The notes under the pieces were generated by a model. That model was not told where the DNA came from. It searched no databases and was given only the letters and a program-made list of their open reading frames with translations. Position numbers and translations under genes: made by a program. DNA of 64,000 nucleotides. Origin: Zoogloea sp. (GTDB taxonomy: Bacteria > Pseudomonadota > Gammaproteobacteria > Burkholderiales > Rhodocyclaceae). The stretch covers positions 1 to 64,000 of the forward strand of contig NZ_JAQVCN010000011.1 of NCBI RefSeq assembly GCF_028689785.1, in the 5' to 3' direction. Below, piece by piece: positions 63,558 to 64,000 of the stretch. Positions within the stretch are counted from its first letter, which is position 1, and every line of letters begins with the position of its first letter.

Positions 63558-63946
63558 CAGCGCGGCCCGATCAGGGGAAAGCGGAAGGGCTTGCCGGCCA
63601 GCGCCCGGGCCAAGCCGACAGCCCCACAGAAGATCAGCGTGGAATGACACGTGGTGAAATACAGGATCACCACCACCCAGGTGGAGGCCGAACCATACCC
63701 CCCGGCGAGAATGATCGCCCCGTTGGCCAGGACCAGCAGCGCACCGGCCCACAGACTGGCCGCAAGGGTCTGCCGCAGGTGGCCGCGGGCCAACTCCGGG
63801 GCAGTACGGCGCTGCCGCCACCACAACACCAGCAGGGCAGCAAAACCCAGGCCGGGGATGAGCATCAGATTGGCGAGGTACAGGGCCTCGGCGGCAACGG
63901 CAATCTCGCGGCCGGGGATGTCCGGATCGGGGGCTGTGGGTTCCAT
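63557..63946 (-). CDS. Small membrane protein of the polyferredoxin operon
   Basis: A 129-residue protein with three to four helices (ALYLANLMLIPGLGFAALLVLWW, SLWAGALLVLANGAIILAGG, TWVVVILYFTTCHSTLIFCGAVG). It lacks a recognised motif beyond two cysteines and two histidines that could bind a metal. The stop is shared with the polyferredoxin start (TGATG). Upstream 63947-64000 shows nothing. It may be an electron-transfer or assembly partner (inference). Confidence 0.75.
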   Translation of the reverse strand: MEPTAPDPDIPGREIAVAAEALYLANLMLIPGLGFAALLVLWWRQRRTAPELARGHLRQTLAASLWAGALLVLANGAIILAGGYGSASTWVVVILYFTTCHSTLIFCGAVGLARALAGKPFRFPLIGPR

Positions 63947-64000
63947 GGGCAGGCCGAGCTTAGCCCCGCCATCGGGGAAGGGACTTGACCCGGGATAAAC

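Overview
The window is about 64 kb of GC-rich, gene-dense bacterial chromosome and looks like a free-living, respiring, motile betaproteobacterium, probably of the order Rhodocyclales (Rhodocyclaceae, Zoogloeaceae or Azonexaceae). This placement is inferred from gene content, not from a marker gene. The clues are PEP-CTERM sorting substrates, a fused isobutyryl-CoA mutase (IcmF), an NtrC/sigma-54 porin-glnK-amt operon, a sigma-54 aldehyde dehydrogenase with its DUF779 partner, a FixG/NapH-like polyferredoxin operon and FliW. I saw no rRNA, tRNA, CRISPR array, phage or intact insertion sequence. Most of the window is ordinary core chromosome.

Layout. 0-7 kb: the 5' end of icmF, a divergent AraC-type regulator, and a translationally coupled signalling operon: a PAS-PAS-GGDEF-EAL protein broken in its EAL domain, a hybrid histidine kinase and an OmpR-type regulator. 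A VOC protein follows. 7-16 kb: zinc metallopeptidase, RhlE-like helicase with a structured leader, fliW, a NamZ-like muramidase/DOMON pair, a PACE efflux protein with a degenerate HMA protein, phosphatidylserine decarboxylase and an MFS carrier. 15.6-25 kb: a CDF-like transporter operon, a radical SAM protein, a zinc-ribbon membrane protein, a small PEP-CTERM protein, a secreted amidohydrolase-fold protein that has lost its metal ligands, a dihaem cytochrome c, a flavoprotein and a GlsB-like protein. 25-32 kb: PepSY protein, LysR/DUF2917 pair, HCCA isomerase-like protein, ABC-F ATPase, ThrH and PurU.

32-42 kb: the nitrogen-regulated porin-glnK-amt operon with a near-perfect -24/-12 promoter and two NtrC-like sites, then UbiK, YceI, ComM, a Bcr/CflA carrier, a ceramidase-family membrane protein, a Nudix hydrolase and a SprA-like metalloprotease. 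42-48 kb: a branched-chain amino acid (Liv) ABC operon with two tandem binding proteins. 48-54.6 kb: a BamE-like lipoprotein, an Aer-like chemoreceptor, the sigma-54 aldehyde dehydrogenase with DUF779, and an ExbB/DUF2149/Sel1 cluster. 54.8-64 kb: a cupin-like protein, a NarL-type two-component system flanked by shared palindromes, SelO, a large PEP-CTERM beta-propeller protein, a glycosyltransferase and a polyferredoxin/CopD operon.

Shared themes. Four -24/-12 (sigma-54) promoter candidates precede the nitrogen operon, the aldehyde dehydrogenase and both PEP-CTERM genes. A family of palindromic REP-like repeats is scattered through the intergenic gaps, twice as inverted pairs. The strongest candidates for something new are the metal-ligand-free amidohydrolase, the palindrome set around the NarL-type system, the sigma-54/PEP-CTERM link and the helicase leader with a terminator-like hairpin.
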